A DNA stretch of 64,000 nucleotides from Cyanobacteria bacterium QS_8_64_29 (GCA_003022125.1 PXQH01000001.1:1-64000), one strand, 5' to 3'. Shown: positions 24,054-34,322, counted from the stretch's first letter. Program-made: numbers and translations. Notes: generated by a model not told the origin, from the sequence alone.

Positions 24054-25325
24054 CTAGCGCCGCCCCCAGCGCGCTCGCGGCTGCCGGTGGTAAGCCACCG
24101 ACTCCACCAGCCCCAGGGCCATAAAGTTGACCAGCAAGGCCGAGCTGCCATAGCTCATCCAGGGCAGCGGCAAGCCGGTGATGGGCGAGAGCCCGACGGT
24201 CATGCCAATGTTGACCGTGACCTGGAAAAACACCAGCGTTAAAAACCCGACCGCCAGCAGCGCCCCAAAGCGATCCGGTGCCCGGCAGGCGATGGCCACC
24301 AGGCGCAGCGCAATCAGCCAATACACCAGCAGCAAGGCCAAGCCGCCCGCAAACCCCAACTCTTCGCCCACGGCAGCAAAAATGAAGTCGGTGTGCTGCT
24401 CGGGGATGAAATCCAGCTGGGTTTGGGTACCGTCATTGAGGCCCTGGCCCCAGAGTTTGCCTGCGCCGATGGCAATGCGCGACTGGATCAGTTGGTAGCC
24501 GCCGCCGGTGGGATCCCGCTCTGGGTGCAAAAACAGCAGCAACCGCTGTTGCTGGTAGGGCTCTAGCAACTCCCACAGCCAGCGGCCGAGCTCGCCGGCG
24601 GCGTAGTTGAGCGCCAAGGTGGCGCTAGCCGCCCAAGCCCGCGCGGGCAAGCTCCGCCACGCCAACAGCACAGTCAGCGCTGCCCACGCGAACCACCCCG
24701 GCAGGTAGAGGTTGAACAGCAGTGCAGCCGCCAGCGGCGACACCAGCAGCGCCAGCCACGCCGGGCGAGCGCCGCTCCAGTAGAGCATGCCCAGCGCGAT
24801 CGCGCCAAAGACCAGGGCCGTGCCCAGATCGGGCTGCAGGACGACCAGGCCCCAAGGAATCGCCACCACCCCCAGCGCCTGCAAAAAGGCCGGCAGCGTC
24901 CTGGCCGGTCGCTGGTGCAGCAGGGCCGCCAGCGTCACGATGATCCCGAGCTTGGCAATCTCGGCCGGCTGGAACTGCAGGCCGCCAACGGCAACCCAGC
25001 GCTGGGCGCCCTGAACGGTCGTGCCCGCCACCATAACCGCCAGCAGCAGCAGGTTGATGAGCGCGTAGCCGCCCCAATGCACGCGCTGCAGCAGCCAGTA
25101 GGGCGATCTCGCCAGCAGCAGCGCGATCGCGAGCCCGACAGCCCCAGTGACCCAGTGTTGGACCCAGTCGTAAGCGCCCTGGCCCTGCACGCTGCGGATC
25201 GTCAAGCCGCCCCAGGCCGTCAGCAGCACGACCGCGCCCAACAGCCACCAGTCCAGGCGGCGCCAGGGGGCCAGGCGCGCCTGCCATTGCTGCCAGCGGG
25301 AGGGGGACAGAGAGCGAGCCGACAT
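24054..25325 (-). CDS. rodA: Peptidoglycan polymerase RodA (SEDS family)
   Basis: 423 residues with about ten transmembrane helices. SEDS glycosyltransferases polymerise lipid II during elongation, working with a class B PBP and MreB. Signatures: GGLQFQPAEIAKLGIIVTLA, WGLVVLQPDLGTALVFGAIALGML (with the functional Asp), EQHTDFIFAAVGEELGF and the C-terminal SPITGLPLPWMSYGSSALLVNFMALG. The combination with a tryptophan-rich N-terminus favours RodA over FtsW. ATG 25325 was chosen; the longer upstream frame runs into mrp. Gap to mrp is 29 bp. Confidence 0.92.
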   Translation of the reverse strand: MSARSLSPSRWQQWQARLAPWRRLDWWLLGAVVLLTAWGGLTIRSVQGQGAYDWVQHWVTGAVGLAIALLLARSPYWLLQRVHWGGYALINLLLLAVMVAGTTVQGAQRWVAVGGLQFQPAEIAKLGIIVTLAALLHQRPARTLPAFLQALGVVAIPWGLVVLQPDLGTALVFGAIALGMLYWSGARPAWLALLVSPLAAALLFNLYLPGWFAWAALTVLLAWRSLPARAWAASATLALNYAAGELGRWLWELLEPYQQQRLLLFLHPERDPTGGGYQLIQSRIAIGAGKLWGQGLNDGTQTQLDFIPEQHTDFIFAAVGEELGFAGGLALLLVYWLIALRLVAIACRAPDRFGALLAVGFLTLVFFQVTVNIGMTVGLSPITGLPLPWMSYGSSALLVNFMALGLVESVAYHRQPRARWGRR

Positions 25326-25354
25326 GGTAGGGAATGGCGCCGTTTGCTCCCAAG

Positions 25355-26419
25355 CTAGGTTAAGGCCGCAACCGAGACGCTGGCTGCCACCTGCTGAGCG
25401 ATCGCGCTCAGGGCCTGAGCCGAGGCCGAGTCCGGATCGGAGATGACGATGGGCATGCCCGTGTCGCCCCGCTCGCGCAGCGCCAGCTCCAGCGGGATGC
25501 AGCCCAGTAGCGCCACGTTGAGCTCTTGCGCCGCTTTGTCGCCGCCGCCCGAGCCGAACAAATCGTACTGCCGATCGGGCAAATCCGGCGGAATGAAATA
25601 GCTCATGTTCTCGATCAGGCCCAAGATGGGAACGCCCAGCTGCTCGAACATTTTGAGGCCGCGCCGGGCATCCATGAGCGAGACCGCCTGCGGGGTGGTC
25701 ACGATGGCAGCGCCCGACATGGGCACTGCCTGGGCTAGCGTGAGCTGGGCATCGCCGGTGCCGGGCGGCATGTCCACGATCAGATAATCCAGCTCGCCCC
25801 ACTGCACCTGGTACAGAAACTGGCGGATGACGCCGTTGAGCATGGGGCCGCGCCAAACCACCGGCTGGTCGGCGTCAATGAGAAAGCCCATGGAGACCAA
25901 CTTGACCCCATAGTTGAAGGCTGGCTCCAGCACTTCGTTGCCCTGCTCGTCCTGGCGCACCATGACCTGGGCATCGGCTAGCCCCAGCATGCTCGGGGCG
26001 TTCGGGCCGTAGATATCGGCATCGAGCAGCCCCACTTTGGCCCCTTTTTGCGCCAGCGAAACGGCAACGTTGACGGCAACCGAGCTCTTGCCTACCCCGC
26101 CTTTGCCGCTGGAGATGGCAATGATGTTTTTGACCCCCTCGACCGCTTTCTTGTCTGGCACCGATTTTTGCTGCGGCGTCTCCGAGGTCACCTCGACATC
26201 CACGTTCTCCACCTCGGGCAGTTGCTTGACGGCGTTTTGGCACTCCTCGACGATGAAGTCTTTTAGCGGGCAAGCGGGTGTGGTCAGCACCAGCTTGAAG
26301 CTGACTTGGCCCCCCTCAATCCGAACATCGCGGATCATGTCCAGATCGACCAGGCTCTTTTTAATCTCGGGATCTTGGACGGGGCGGAGGGCTTCAATAA
26401 CGGCGTTGGTATCGGGCAT
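25355..26419 (-). CDS. mrp: Mrp/ApbC-type iron-sulfur carrier ATPase
   Basis: 354 residues. The N-terminal MIP18-like domain (VIEALRPVQDPEIKKSLVDLDMI) is followed by a P-loop ATPase: ISSGKGGVGKSSVAVNVA (deviant Walker A), LLDADIYGPNAPSMLG, and LIVDMPPGTGDAQLTLAQ. Members bind and deliver [4Fe-4S] clusters to apoproteins. Here the C-terminal CxxC found in many relatives is not obvious; ENMSYF is followed by IPPDLPDRQYDLFG, where others carry Cys residues, as in other cyanobacterial Mrp proteins. Divergent from hemF across a 150-bp gap. Confidence 0.93.
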   Translation of the reverse strand: MPDTNAVIEALRPVQDPEIKKSLVDLDMIRDVRIEGGQVSFKLVLTTPACPLKDFIVEECQNAVKQLPEVENVDVEVTSETPQQKSVPDKKAVEGVKNIIAISSGKGGVGKSSVAVNVAVSLAQKGAKVGLLDADIYGPNAPSMLGLADAQVMVRQDEQGNEVLEPAFNYGVKLVSMGFLIDADQPVVWRGPMLNGVIRQFLYQVQWGELDYLIVDMPPGTGDAQLTLAQAVPMSGAAIVTTPQAVSLMDARRGLKMFEQLGVPILGLIENMSYFIPPDLPDRQYDLFGSGGGDKAAQELNVALLGCIPLELALRERGDTGMPIVISDPDSASAQALSAIAQQVAASVSVAALT

Positions 26420-26570
26420 AGGGCATTGGCCGCTTGGGCGGTTGCGGATCGCGAGGCGACGGCATGACTGCCCCCGATGGTAACGGCTGGCCCGCTGGCA
26501 CGCCGGCGACGGGCACAATGGCCGGCACCAAAATACGGCAAAATGGGCTGCGCCGGCTGCAACGCATTCC

Positions 26571-27602
26571 ATGGCAGACCCGAGCGCTTCGTCCCAAACG
26601 GCCCCCCAACCCGGCCCACCCCCTACCGATTCCAAGCAGCGGGTGAGCCAGTTCCTCTACCGGCTCCAGGATGAGATTTGCCAGGCACTGGAGCGGCTCG
26701 ATGGCCGGGGCCAGTTCGGCGAAGATAGCTGGACCCGCGAAGACGGCGGCGGCGGCCGCTCTCGGGTCATGAAAGGTGGTGCCGCCCTCGAGCAAGGCGG
26801 CGTCAACTTCTCCGAGGTCATGGGCGATCGCCTGCCGCCCTCCATCCTGCAGCAGCGGCCTGAGGCCGAGGAGAACCCCTTTTACGTCACCGGCCTCTCC
26901 TCGGTGCTGCACCCGCGCAACCCCTTTATCCCCACCGTGCACTTCAACTATCGCTACTTCGAGGCCGGCCCCATCTGGTGGTTCGGCGGCGGGGCGGATC
27001 TGACCCCCTACTATCCCTGTGCTGCCGACGCCGCGCACTTTCACCGCACCCTCAAACAGGCCTGCGACGCCCACCACCCGCATTACTACCCGGCTTTCAA
27101 GCGCTGGTGCGACGAGTACTTCTACATCAAGCACCGCCAGGAGATGCGCGGGGTGGGCGGCATCTTTTTCGACTACCAGGATGGGTGCCGGCCGCTGTAC
27201 CAGGGGCCCGATCCGGACGGGGAGGCAGCCCGCTACAGCAACAGCCTGGGTGAGCTAGCGCCCCGCCATTGGGAGGCGCTCTTTGCGTTTGTCAGCGAGT
27301 GCGCCCGCGCGTTCCTGCCCAGCTACGAACCCATCGTGCAGGCACGCCGACAGCAGCCTTACGGCGAGCGGGAGCGCAACTTTCAGCTCTACCGGCGCGG
27401 GCGCTATGTGGAGTTCAACTTGGTCTATGATCGCGGCACTATTTTTGGCCTCCAGACCGGCGGTCGCACCGAGTCGATTTTGATGTCGCTACCGCCGCTG
27501 GTGCGCTGGGAGTACGGCTACGCGCCCGAGCCGGGCACCCCCGAGGCCGAACTCTACCAGACGTTTTTGCATCCTCAAGATTGGGTCCACTGGGAGACCT
27601 GA
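26571..27602 (+). CDS. hemF: Oxygen-dependent coproporphyrinogen III oxidase
   Basis: 343 residues. Converts coproporphyrinogen III to protoporphyrinogen IX in heme and chlorophyll synthesis, using O2. Blocks: WTREDGGGGRSRVMKGGAALEQGGVNFSEV, HPRNPFIPTVHFNYRYFE, WWFGGGADLTPYYP, GVGGIFFDYQDG, RRGRYVEFNLVYDRGTIFGLQTGGRTESILMSLPP. The catalytic His and Asp blocks are intact. A 25-residue Pro/Ser-rich leader precedes the domain. No oxygen-independent counterpart (hemN) lies next to it. Confidence 0.96.
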   Translation: MADPSASSQTAPQPGPPPTDSKQRVSQFLYRLQDEICQALERLDGRGQFGEDSWTREDGGGGRSRVMKGGAALEQGGVNFSEVMGDRLPPSILQQRPEAEENPFYVTGLSSVLHPRNPFIPTVHFNYRYFEAGPIWWFGGGADLTPYYPCAADAAHFHRTLKQACDAHHPHYYPAFKRWCDEYFYIKHRQEMRGVGGIFFDYQDGCRPLYQGPDPDGEAARYSNSLGELAPRHWEALFAFVSECARAFLPSYEPIVQARRQQPYGERERNFQLYRRGRYVEFNLVYDRGTIFGLQTGGRTESILMSLPPLVRWEYGYAPEPGTPEAELYQTFLHPQDWVHWET

Positions 27603-27685
27603 AAGGACGCTCCCTTGGCAGTTGGCAAATGCGCCCCCCGAGCGAGACAATGAAAGGATAAAGCTTAATTGGAAGCGAGCCTTTT

Positions 27686-28462
27686 GTGAGCGCCGTTCGC
27701 ACCCTCTCCCAGACCAAGCGCAATTTTTATCACTACCATCCGCGTCCTATCAGCGCCATCTACCGCCAGGTGGTGGAAGAGCTGCTGGTGGAGATGCATT
27801 TGCTCTCGGTCAATGCGGATTTTCGCTACGACCCCATCTATGCGCTGGGGGTGGTCAACTCCTTCGAACGCTTTATGGCCGGCTACCAACCCGAGGGCGA
27901 TAAAAGCTCGATTTTCAACGCGCTCTGCCGCGCCATCGAGCAGGACCCGCAGCAGTACCGCCAGGATGCGGAGCGGCTGCTGGCGGTGGTTGACGGCCTC
28001 TCCAGCGAGGCAGCCGTAGCGTGGTTGGCGCAGCGCCAGGTACCGGCCGGCGCCGAGGATATGGATGCCACCCTCCAGGCGATCGCTGAGGCCGAGCACT
28101 TCAAATACAGCCGCCTGTTTGGCATTGGCCTGTACGAGTTGCTCGATCGAGCGGATTCCGAGTTAGTGCAGGACCAACAGCGCTGCAAGGAGGTCTTGCA
28201 GCAGTGCTGCCAAGCGCTGAACCTGCCCTTCGACAAGCTGGAAAAAGATCTGGACCTCTATCGCAGCAATCTAGAGAAGCTGGAGCAAGCGCGCAGCGTC
28301 ATGCAAGATGCGGTCAAAGCCGATCGCAAGCAGCGCGAGCGGCGCGCTCAGCAGAACCAGTCGCCGGATGAGCCAGGCGATGGGGAGCAAGCTGGCAGCT
28401 CGGCCGACGAGCAGCAGCCGACAGTCACCTCCCAGCAAGACGAAGGTTCTTCGGACGCTTGA
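27686..28462 (+). CDS. thf1: Thf1/Psb29, photosystem II-associated protein
   Basis: 258 residues from a GTG. RTLSQTKRNFYHYHPRPISAIYRQVVEELLVEMHLLSVN and YDPIYALGVVNSFERFMAGYQP are the Thf1 signature. The protein is helical and binds FtsH proteases that act in photosystem II repair and thylakoid formation in relatives. The C-terminal 60 residues are a charged Gln/Glu/Ser tail, probably disordered. Starts 83 bp after hemF on the same strand. It is one reason to think the host has thylakoids. Confidence 0.95.
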   Translation: MSAVRTLSQTKRNFYHYHPRPISAIYRQVVEELLVEMHLLSVNADFRYDPIYALGVVNSFERFMAGYQPEGDKSSIFNALCRAIEQDPQQYRQDAERLLAVVDGLSSEAAVAWLAQRQVPAGAEDMDATLQAIAEAEHFKYSRLFGIGLYELLDRADSELVQDQQRCKEVLQQCCQALNLPFDKLEKDLDLYRSNLEKLEQARSVMQDAVKADRKQRERRAQQNQSPDEPGDGEQAGSSADEQQPTVTSQQDEGSSDA

Positions 28463-28479
28463 GCGGCGGCAATGCGCTG

Positions 28480-28809
28480 CTAGCGGGCCGCATCGAGCTG
28501 GGGCTGCAAGCGCCCAATCAACTCCTGGGCTTGCATGACCCCTTCAATGCGATCTGCTGGTTGGCCGTCGCGGAACAGCACCAGCGTCGGCAGCGTGCGC
28601 ACCCCGTACTGGTTGGCTAGCTGCGGGTAGCGATCCGTATCGATTTTGGCCACTTGCAATTGTGACCCCAAGCGCTGGCTGAGTTGGCTCAGGATGGGCG
28701 CCATCATTTGGCACGGGCCGCACCAGGGCGCGTAAAAGTCAACCAGAACGGGGACCCCTGCGCGTTGGAGCAGCTCTTGCAAGTTCGAGAACTGCTTTTT
28801 GACTGCCAT
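28480..28809 (-). CDS. Thioredoxin (y/m-like)
   Basis: 109 residues from ATG 28809. Active site VLVDFYAPWCGPCQMMAPIL, cis-Pro in YGVRTLPTLVLFRDG, and a closing helix AQELIGRLQPQLD. A soluble stromal-type thioredoxin that reduces protein disulfides; MsrA and TxlA in this window are potential partners. It is closer to thioredoxin y or m than to the essential trxA type, but I cannot separate these with certainty. Convergent with thf1, 17 bp apart. Confidence 0.9.
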   Translation of the reverse strand: MAVKKQFSNLQELLQRAGVPVLVDFYAPWCGPCQMMAPILSQLSQRLGSQLQVAKIDTDRYPQLANQYGVRTLPTLVLFRDGQPADRIEGVMQAQELIGRLQPQLDAAR

Positions 28810-28916
28810 CGTGCTGCCTGCAGCTCGCCCTAGTTGGATCCTAGCAAGCGCGCTGCACGAGCCGTGTGAGACGATAGAGAGGCTGCAGAGCCCACCGGAT
28901 GGATAAGGAGTGCGGC

Positions 28917-29669
28917 ATGGCGTCCCAGCAGCACTTGCGCGATCGCGTTGCCCTAGTAACAGGGGCCTCGCGCGGTATCGGTCGGGCCGTGGCGCTTGCC
29001 CTCGCCGACGAAGGCGCAACCGTGGCGGTCAACTACGCGCGCTCGAGCGAGGCGGCGCAAGCGGTTGCCGATGAAATCGCCCAAGCTGGCGGGAGCGCGA
29101 TCGCGCTGGCGGCCGATGTCAGCCAAGCCGAGCAAGTTGAGGCGCTTCTGAGCCAACTGCGCCAGCAGTACGGCCGCCTCGATGTACTGGTCAACAACGC
29201 CGGAATAACGCGCGATGGGCTCATGCTGCGAATGAAGCCCCAGGACTGGCAGGCCGTGCTCGATCTCAACCTGACCGGTGCCTTCCTGTGCACCCAGGCA
29301 GCCAGCAAGATCATGCTCAAGCAGCGCAGCGGCCGCATCGTCAATATCGCCTCGGTGGCAGGCGAGATGGGCAACCCCGGCCAAGCGAACTACAGCGCTG
29401 CCAAGGCGGGCCTCATCGGCTTGACTAAAACGGTGGCTCGCGAGATGGCCGAGCGCGGCGTCACCGCCAATGCCGTGGCCCCCGGCTTTATTGCCACGGA
29501 TATGACCCGCGATTTGGACTCGGAGCAGATCCTGAGCCAAATTCCGCTCGGCCGCTACGGTCAGCCCGAGGAAGTGGCTGGCGCCGTCCGCTTTCTGGCG
29601 GCCGATCCGGCTGCGGCCTACATCACCGGCCAAACCCTGAACGTGAATGGCGGTGCGGTCATGCACTGA
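28917..29669 (+). CDS. fabG: 3-oxoacyl-ACP reductase FabG
   Basis: 250 residues from ATG 28917, which has AAGGAG seven bases upstream; an ATG at 28899 precedes that site and is unlikely to be used. NADPH-dependent step of fatty-acid elongation. SDR motifs: [16 protein letters not shown] (cofactor), [14 protein letters not shown], the Ser in [29 protein letters not shown] (Ser-Tyr-Lys complete) and the [10 protein letters not shown] substrate region. Good family length. It ends 31 bp before the second CIRCE, which controls the next gene. Confidence 0.93.
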   Translation: MASQQHLRDRVALVTGASRGIGRAVALALADEGATVAVNYARSSEAAQAVADEIAQAGGSAIALAADVSQAEQVEALLSQLRQQYGRLDVLVNNAGITRDGLMLRMKPQDWQAVLDLNLTGAFLCTQAASKIMLKQRSGRIVNIASVAGEMGNPGQANYSAAKAGLIGLTKTVAREMAERGVTANAVAPGFIATDMTRDLDSEQILSQIPLGRYGQPEEVAGAVRFLAADPAAAYITGQTLNVNGGAVMH

Positions 29670-29700
29670 CGCGGGCTCGCGCTCGGCCGCCGCCCGTGGC

Positions 29701-29727
29701 TTAGCACTCTGCCTGCCAGAGTGCTAA
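29701..29727 (+). promoter_or_regulatory. CIRCE operator of groEL2
   Basis: Perfect copy: TTAGCACTC, nine bases, GAGTGCTAA, starting 66 bp upstream of the groEL2 start. A TTAGCA (29701) and TAAATT (29724) pair with 17-bp spacing may be the -35 and -10 boxes, so the operator would cover the promoter. The nine-base spacer differs from that at 10616, which rules out recent duplication of the site. Confidence 0.93.
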
Positions 29728-29766
29728 ATTTTGTATTGAACGTCAGCAAGTTGGGATGGGAAAACT

Positions 29767-31431
29767 ATGGTAAAAATGGTTTCGTTTCGGGACGAAGCGC
29801 GGCGCTCGCTAGAGCGCGGGATCGACGCAGTTGCCGATGCCATCCGCATCACCCTCGGCCCGCGCGGGCGCAATGTCCTGCTCGAGCAGCAATACGGCAA
29901 CCCCCAAATCGTCAACGACGGCATTACGGCCGCCAAAGAAATCGAGCTTGAGGATCCCTACGAAAACACAGGCGCGCAGCTCATCCGCGAAGTCGCCTCG
30001 AAAACCAACGACACCGCCGGTGACGGCACGACGACAGCAACCGTGCTAGCGCAGGCCATGATGCGCGAGGGCCTGCGCAACGTAGCGGCTGGCGCCAACG
30101 CGGTTGCCCTGCGGCGCGGCATCGAAAAAACGATTGAGGGCTTGGTGCAAGAAATCGAGAAGGTGGCCAAGCCAGTCCAGGACGAAGGGATCTCCCAAGT
30201 GGCCTCCATCTCGGCCGGTAACGACGAAGAAGTCGGCAAGATGATCGCCGAGGCCATGGAGCGCGTCACCAAAGACGGCGTCATCACCGTTGAGGAATCG
30301 AGCTCCCTGGCGACCGAGATGGAGGTCGTCGAGGGCATGCAGATCGATCGCGGCTTTATCTCGCCCTATTTTGTTACCGACCAAGAGCGGCAGGTAGTCG
30401 AGCACGAAAACCCGCGCATTCTGATTACCGACAAAAAGATCAACGTCATTCAGGACATGGTTTCGGTCATGGAGCAGGTCTCCAAGGAAGGGAGTCCGCT
30501 GCTCATCATTGCCGAGAGCATCGAGGGTGAGGCCCTGGCAACGCTGGTGGTCAACAAGGCACGCGGCGTGCTCAACGTGGCAGCCGTCAAGGCGCCGGGC
30601 TTTGGCGACCGGCGCAAGCAGATGCTGGAAGACATTGCCGTGCTAACCGGCGGCCAGGTGATCTCGGAAGATGTGGGCCTGACCCTAGAAAACGCCACCC
30701 TCGACATGCTGGGCACGGCCCGCAAGGTCACCATCGATAAGGACAACACCACCATCGTGGCCGGCGAGCAAAACCGCTCCGAGGTCGAGCAGCGCGTCAA
30801 GCAGATCCGCTCCCAGCTGGAAGAGACCGACTCCGAGTACGATCGCGAAAAGCTGCAAGAGCGCATTGCCAAGCTTGTCGGCGGGGTGGCTGTCATTAAG
30901 GTCGGTGCCGCGACCGAAACCGAGCTCAAGGACCGCAAGCTCCGCATTGAAGATGCCCTCAACGCCACGCGGGCTGCCGTGGAAGAAGGCATTGTCCCGG
31001 GCGGTGGCACCACGTTGGTCCGCCTTGCTGATCGGGTCGATAGCATCAAGCAGACCTTGAGCGACGAGGAAGAAAAAGTCGCTGCCAACATCGTGGCGCG
31101 GGCCCTAGAAGCCCCGCTCCAGCAGATGGCCGATAACGCGGGCGCCGAGGGCTCGGTCGTGGTCGAGCAAGTGCGCTCGAGCGATTTCAATGTGGGCTAC
31201 AACGCCATGACCGGCGAGTTTGAAGACATGCTGGCCGCCGGCATCATTGACCCGGCCAAGGTCATCCGCTGCTCGCTGCAAAATGCGGGCTCCATCGCCG
31301 GCATGCTGCTGACCACCGAAGGCTTGGTGGTCGAGAAGCCCGAAGAAGAATCTGAAGGTGCCGGTGCCGCCGACGGCGGTATGGGTGGTATGGGCGGCAT
31401 GGGTGGTATGGGGGGCATGGGCATGATGTAG
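29767..31431 (+). CDS. groL2: Chaperonin GroEL2 (monocistronic copy)
   Basis: 554 residues. All GroEL blocks are present ([66 protein letters not shown]). The C-terminus is a flexible Gly-Gly-Met tail (five Gly-Met units ending MGMM), the type thought to work inside the cavity; GroEL1 at 8588 lacks it. No groES accompanies this copy, so it must share the GroES encoded at 10273 or work differently. Controlled by its own CIRCE. Strong hairpin after the stop. Confidence 0.97.
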   Translation: MVKMVSFRDEARRSLERGIDAVADAIRITLGPRGRNVLLEQQYGNPQIVNDGITAAKEIELEDPYENTGAQLIREVASKTNDTAGDGTTTATVLAQAMMREGLRNVAAGANAVALRRGIEKTIEGLVQEIEKVAKPVQDEGISQVASISAGNDEEVGKMIAEAMERVTKDGVITVEESSSLATEMEVVEGMQIDRGFISPYFVTDQERQVVEHENPRILITDKKINVIQDMVSVMEQVSKEGSPLLIIAESIEGEALATLVVNKARGVLNVAAVKAPGFGDRRKQMLEDIAVLTGGQVISEDVGLTLENATLDMLGTARKVTIDKDNTTIVAGEQNRSEVEQRVKQIRSQLEETDSEYDREKLQERIAKLVGGVAVIKVGAATETELKDRKLRIEDALNATRAAVEEGIVPGGGTTLVRLADRVDSIKQTLSDEEEKVAANIVARALEAPLQQMADNAGAEGSVVVEQVRSSDFNVGYNAMTGEFEDMLAAGIIDPAKVIRCSLQNAGSIAGMLLTTEGLVVEKPEEESEGAGAADGGMGGMGGMGGMGGMGMM

Positions 31432-31462
31432 TGCCTGACCCCAACTGCTCCTGCCAGCTTGC

Positions 31463-31485
31463 AGCCCGTCCGAACCGGACGGGCT
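31463..31485 (+). terminator. Hairpin after groEL2
   Basis: AGCCCGTCCG and CGGACGGGCT form a 10-bp perfect stem with a three-base loop, 32 bp past the groEL2 stop. No T-tract follows. It is the only strong structure in the 200-bp gap before glgX and is the likely transcript end or RNA-stability element. Confidence 0.6.
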
Positions 31486-31628
31486 GTGGCGTTTGGGGCG
31501 CGCGATCACGCTGCCGGATCGGGCCCGCGTCACTGCCCCTCTCGCTACAATCGAGCGCCTGGGGTGGGTGCTGCCTGAGCCGGCAGCAACGCTAGATTGG
31601 GAGCAATCGCATCCGGTGCAGTCGCCGT

Positions 31629-33746
31629 ATGGAGCGCGAGTGCCAGCCCGGCCAGCCCAAGCCGCTCGGGGCAACTTGGGACGGCAGCGGCACCAATTTT
31701 GCCCTGTTTGCCGAAAACGCCACAGGCGTCGAACTGTGCCTGTTCGATGGCGAGGGCCGCGAGACTTGCTGGCCGCTGGTAGCGGGCGAAAACTTGGTCT
31801 GGCACGGCTACCTGCCCGGGATTGGGCCCGGGCAGCACTACGGGTTTCGGGTGCATGGCGAGTACGCGCCCGAGCGCGGCCACCGCTTCAATCCCGCCAA
31901 GCTCACCCTCGACCCCTACGCCCGCGCGATCGCGGGCGATGTCAGCTACGGCCCTGAGATTTTTGACTACCGCGGCAGCGACCCGGTTCAGGAAGGCGCT
32001 CGCTGCGAGGCTGATAGCGCCGCCCGGGTCCCCAAGTCAGTGGTGGTTGATGGAACCTTCGACTGGGAAGGCGATCGCCAGCTGGAAATTCCCTGGTCCG
32101 AGACCATCCTGTACGAGCTCCACATCAAGGGGTTCACCCAACAGCACCCAGAGGTGCCCCCTGCCTTGCGCGGCACGTACGCCGGCCTGGCGCACCCAGC
32201 CGCGATCGCGCACTTGCAGTCGCTGGGCATCACGGCGGTGGAGTTGCTGCCCGTCCAGCACTTCAATGCCTATCCTGGCCATCTGGTCGAGCGCGGGCTG
32301 CGCAACTACTGGGGCTACGACCCGCTAGGCTACTTTGCCCCCTACTCGGGCTATAGCGCCAGCGGCTGCCAGGGACAGCAAGTGACCGAGTTCAAATCGG
32401 CGGTTAAAGCCCTGCATGCGGTCGGCATCGAGGTCATTTTGGATGTGGTCTACAACCACACCGGCGAAGGCGATCGCTTGGGCCCTACCTTGTGCTTCCG
32501 CGGTATCGACAATGCCGCCTACTACCGCCTAGTGGAAGGCAACCCGCGCTACTACCTGGACTTTAGTGGCTGCGGCAACTCCCTCAACGTGCGGCATCCC
32601 CAAATTCTCAAGCTCATTATGGATAGCTTGCGCTACTGGGTCCAAGTCATGCACGTTGATGGGTTCCGTTTCGATTTGGCCCCCGCCTTGGCGCGCGAGC
32701 TCTACGAAGTCGACAGCCTCGCCGCCTTCTTTGACATCATCTACCAAGATCCGGTGCTCTCCAATGTCAAGCTCATTGCCGAGCCTTGGGACGTGGGGGA
32801 AGGCGGTTACCAGGTGGGCCGGTTTCCGCTGCTCTGGTCGGAGTGGAACGGGCGCTATCGGGACAGCGTGCGGGACTTTTGGCGCAGTCAAGGCAGCCTG
32901 GCCGAGTTTGCCCGCCGCTTGACCGGCAGCGCCGACCTCTACGCTGCCGACGGCAAGCGGCCGCATGCCAGCATTAACTTCCTCACCGCCCACGATGGCT
33001 TCACCCTCAACGACCTGGTGAGCTACAACCACAAGCACAACGACGCCAACGGCGAAGGCAACCGGGACGGCGACGACTGCAACCGCGCTTGGAACTGCGG
33101 GGTAGAGGGCGAAACCGATGACCCGGCCGTTTTGACCCTGCGGCACCGGCAGCAGCGTAACTTAATGGCAACGTTGCTGCTCTCGCAAGGGGTTCCCATG
33201 CTGCTGGGTGGCGACGAGATGGGCCGCTCCCAAGGCGGGAACAATAACGCTTACTGCCAGGACAACGAAATTGCCTGGTTCGATTGGAACCTCGAGCCCC
33301 CCGATCGCGAACTGCTGGAATTCACGCGCCAGCTCATTCGCTTGCGCCGCCAGCACCCGGTCTTTCGCCGCCGGCACTGGGTTCAGAGCCAGGCCGACCA
33401 TGACGCCGGCGACATTGGTTGGTACAACCCGGACGGCAGCGAAATTGCCCCGGCCCAATGGCAGGAGCGCCTCACCCAGGCACTGGGCATTTTTTTTAAC
33501 GGTCGGGCACCGCCGGACGCCGAGGATCGCGGCGAGCTGGCAAGCGATAGTAGCTTCTTTTTGTTTCTCAACGCCCACTCCGAAGCCATGTCGTTCGTAC
33601 TGCCGGCGTTTTTGCGCGCTTGCCGCTGGGAGTGCGCCATCGACACCCAGCGCGGGCCTCTTTTGACGGCCGAGCCCCTACAAGCGAGCAAAGGATCGCT
33701 CTGGCTGCAACCCCATTCGCTACTGTTGGCTCGCCTGGCTGCCTAA
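31629..33746 (+). CDS. glgX: Glycogen debranching enzyme GlgX (isoamylase type)
   Basis: 705 residues. Hydrolyses alpha-1,6 branches of glycogen. An N-terminal CBM48 domain (GATWDGSGTNFALFAENATGVELCLFD) precedes the GH13 barrel. Conserved regions: ILDVVYNHT, the nucleophile Asp in HVDGFRFDLAPALARE, the acid Glu in LIAEPWDVGEGGYQVG, and the third Asp in FLTAHDGFTLNDLV. GGDEMGRSQGGNNNAYCQD is typical of isoamylase/GlgX. It supplies linear glucan for later breakdown and so links to the aldolases at 42-44 kb at the level of sugar metabolism. Confidence 0.96.
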   Translation: MERECQPGQPKPLGATWDGSGTNFALFAENATGVELCLFDGEGRETCWPLVAGENLVWHGYLPGIGPGQHYGFRVHGEYAPERGHRFNPAKLTLDPYARAIAGDVSYGPEIFDYRGSDPVQEGARCEADSAARVPKSVVVDGTFDWEGDRQLEIPWSETILYELHIKGFTQQHPEVPPALRGTYAGLAHPAAIAHLQSLGITAVELLPVQHFNAYPGHLVERGLRNYWGYDPLGYFAPYSGYSASGCQGQQVTEFKSAVKALHAVGIEVILDVVYNHTGEGDRLGPTLCFRGIDNAAYYRLVEGNPRYYLDFSGCGNSLNVRHPQILKLIMDSLRYWVQVMHVDGFRFDLAPALARELYEVDSLAAFFDIIYQDPVLSNVKLIAEPWDVGEGGYQVGRFPLLWSEWNGRYRDSVRDFWRSQGSLAEFARRLTGSADLYAADGKRPHASINFLTAHDGFTLNDLVSYNHKHNDANGEGNRDGDDCNRAWNCGVEGETDDPAVLTLRHRQQRNLMATLLLSQGVPMLLGGDEMGRSQGGNNNAYCQDNEIAWFDWNLEPPDRELLEFTRQLIRLRRQHPVFRRRHWVQSQADHDAGDIGWYNPDGSEIAPAQWQERLTQALGIFFNGRAPPDAEDRGELASDSSFFLFLNAHSEAMSFVLPAFLRACRWECAIDTQRGPLLTAEPLQASKGSLWLQPHSLLLARLAA

Positions 33747-33860
33747 AGCGGGTGCCGGGTGCCATTGGAGCGGTACGGCCCAGGCGCGTTACGGTTAGCG
33801 ATTCGCGTGCAGTTGCTTTGTCGCCAGTTATTAGCAGTAGTTCGGAGCTGCGAGCGCGGA

Positions 33861-34124
33861 TCAGCGCACGCCCTGCTGGCTGTGCTTGTTCCAGCAGCGC
33901 CGCAGCCGTGCCAGCAATTCCGCTCGCGACGCCGTTAGTTGTTGCGAAATGCTCCACAACTGAACCGCAGCTAGCGGGTCATCCAAACGCACCTGCAGCG
34001 GCTGCGACGCAGCACAGCGACACGGAATCGAGAGCTGCTGCAGGCGTTGGTAGACCTGCCAGCGATCCGTCCAGTTGACGGCTACCGTCTGGAACTGCGC
34101 GCGCTGCCCTTCGGAGGCGGTCAT
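33861..34124 (-). CDS. Asr1405/Asl0597-like small protein
   Basis: 87 residues. WTDRWQVYQRLQQLSIPCRCAA, PLQVRLDDPLAAVQLWSISQQLTASRAELLARLRRCW matches a small cyanobacterial protein family known from Anabaena (Asr1405/Asl0597 group) by recollection. There is no signal peptide or transmembrane segment. Function unknown. It stands alone, divergent from the Dps gene and convergent with glgX; the 114-bp gap to glgX holds no clear feature. Confidence 0.75.
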   Translation of the reverse strand: MTASEGQRAQFQTVAVNWTDRWQVYQRLQQLSIPCRCAASQPLQVRLDDPLAAVQLWSISQQLTASRAELLARLRRCWNKHSQQGVR

Positions 34125-34322
34125 GGCCCACTAAGTGCAATCCAGTCGCAATTAAACCTACTTCCCTTTATAGCGGATCGAGGTGGGGGAGCAGCCCAAT
34201 TACCAGGAAGGTCGTAATGTTTCTTTACATGCACGCGGCCGGCAGCGCGCAATCGGTTGCAACTAACGCGGGAATAGCTCGCAGCTGCCGGCTCCAGTCA
34301 CTCTGAGGGGGCAATCGCGCTT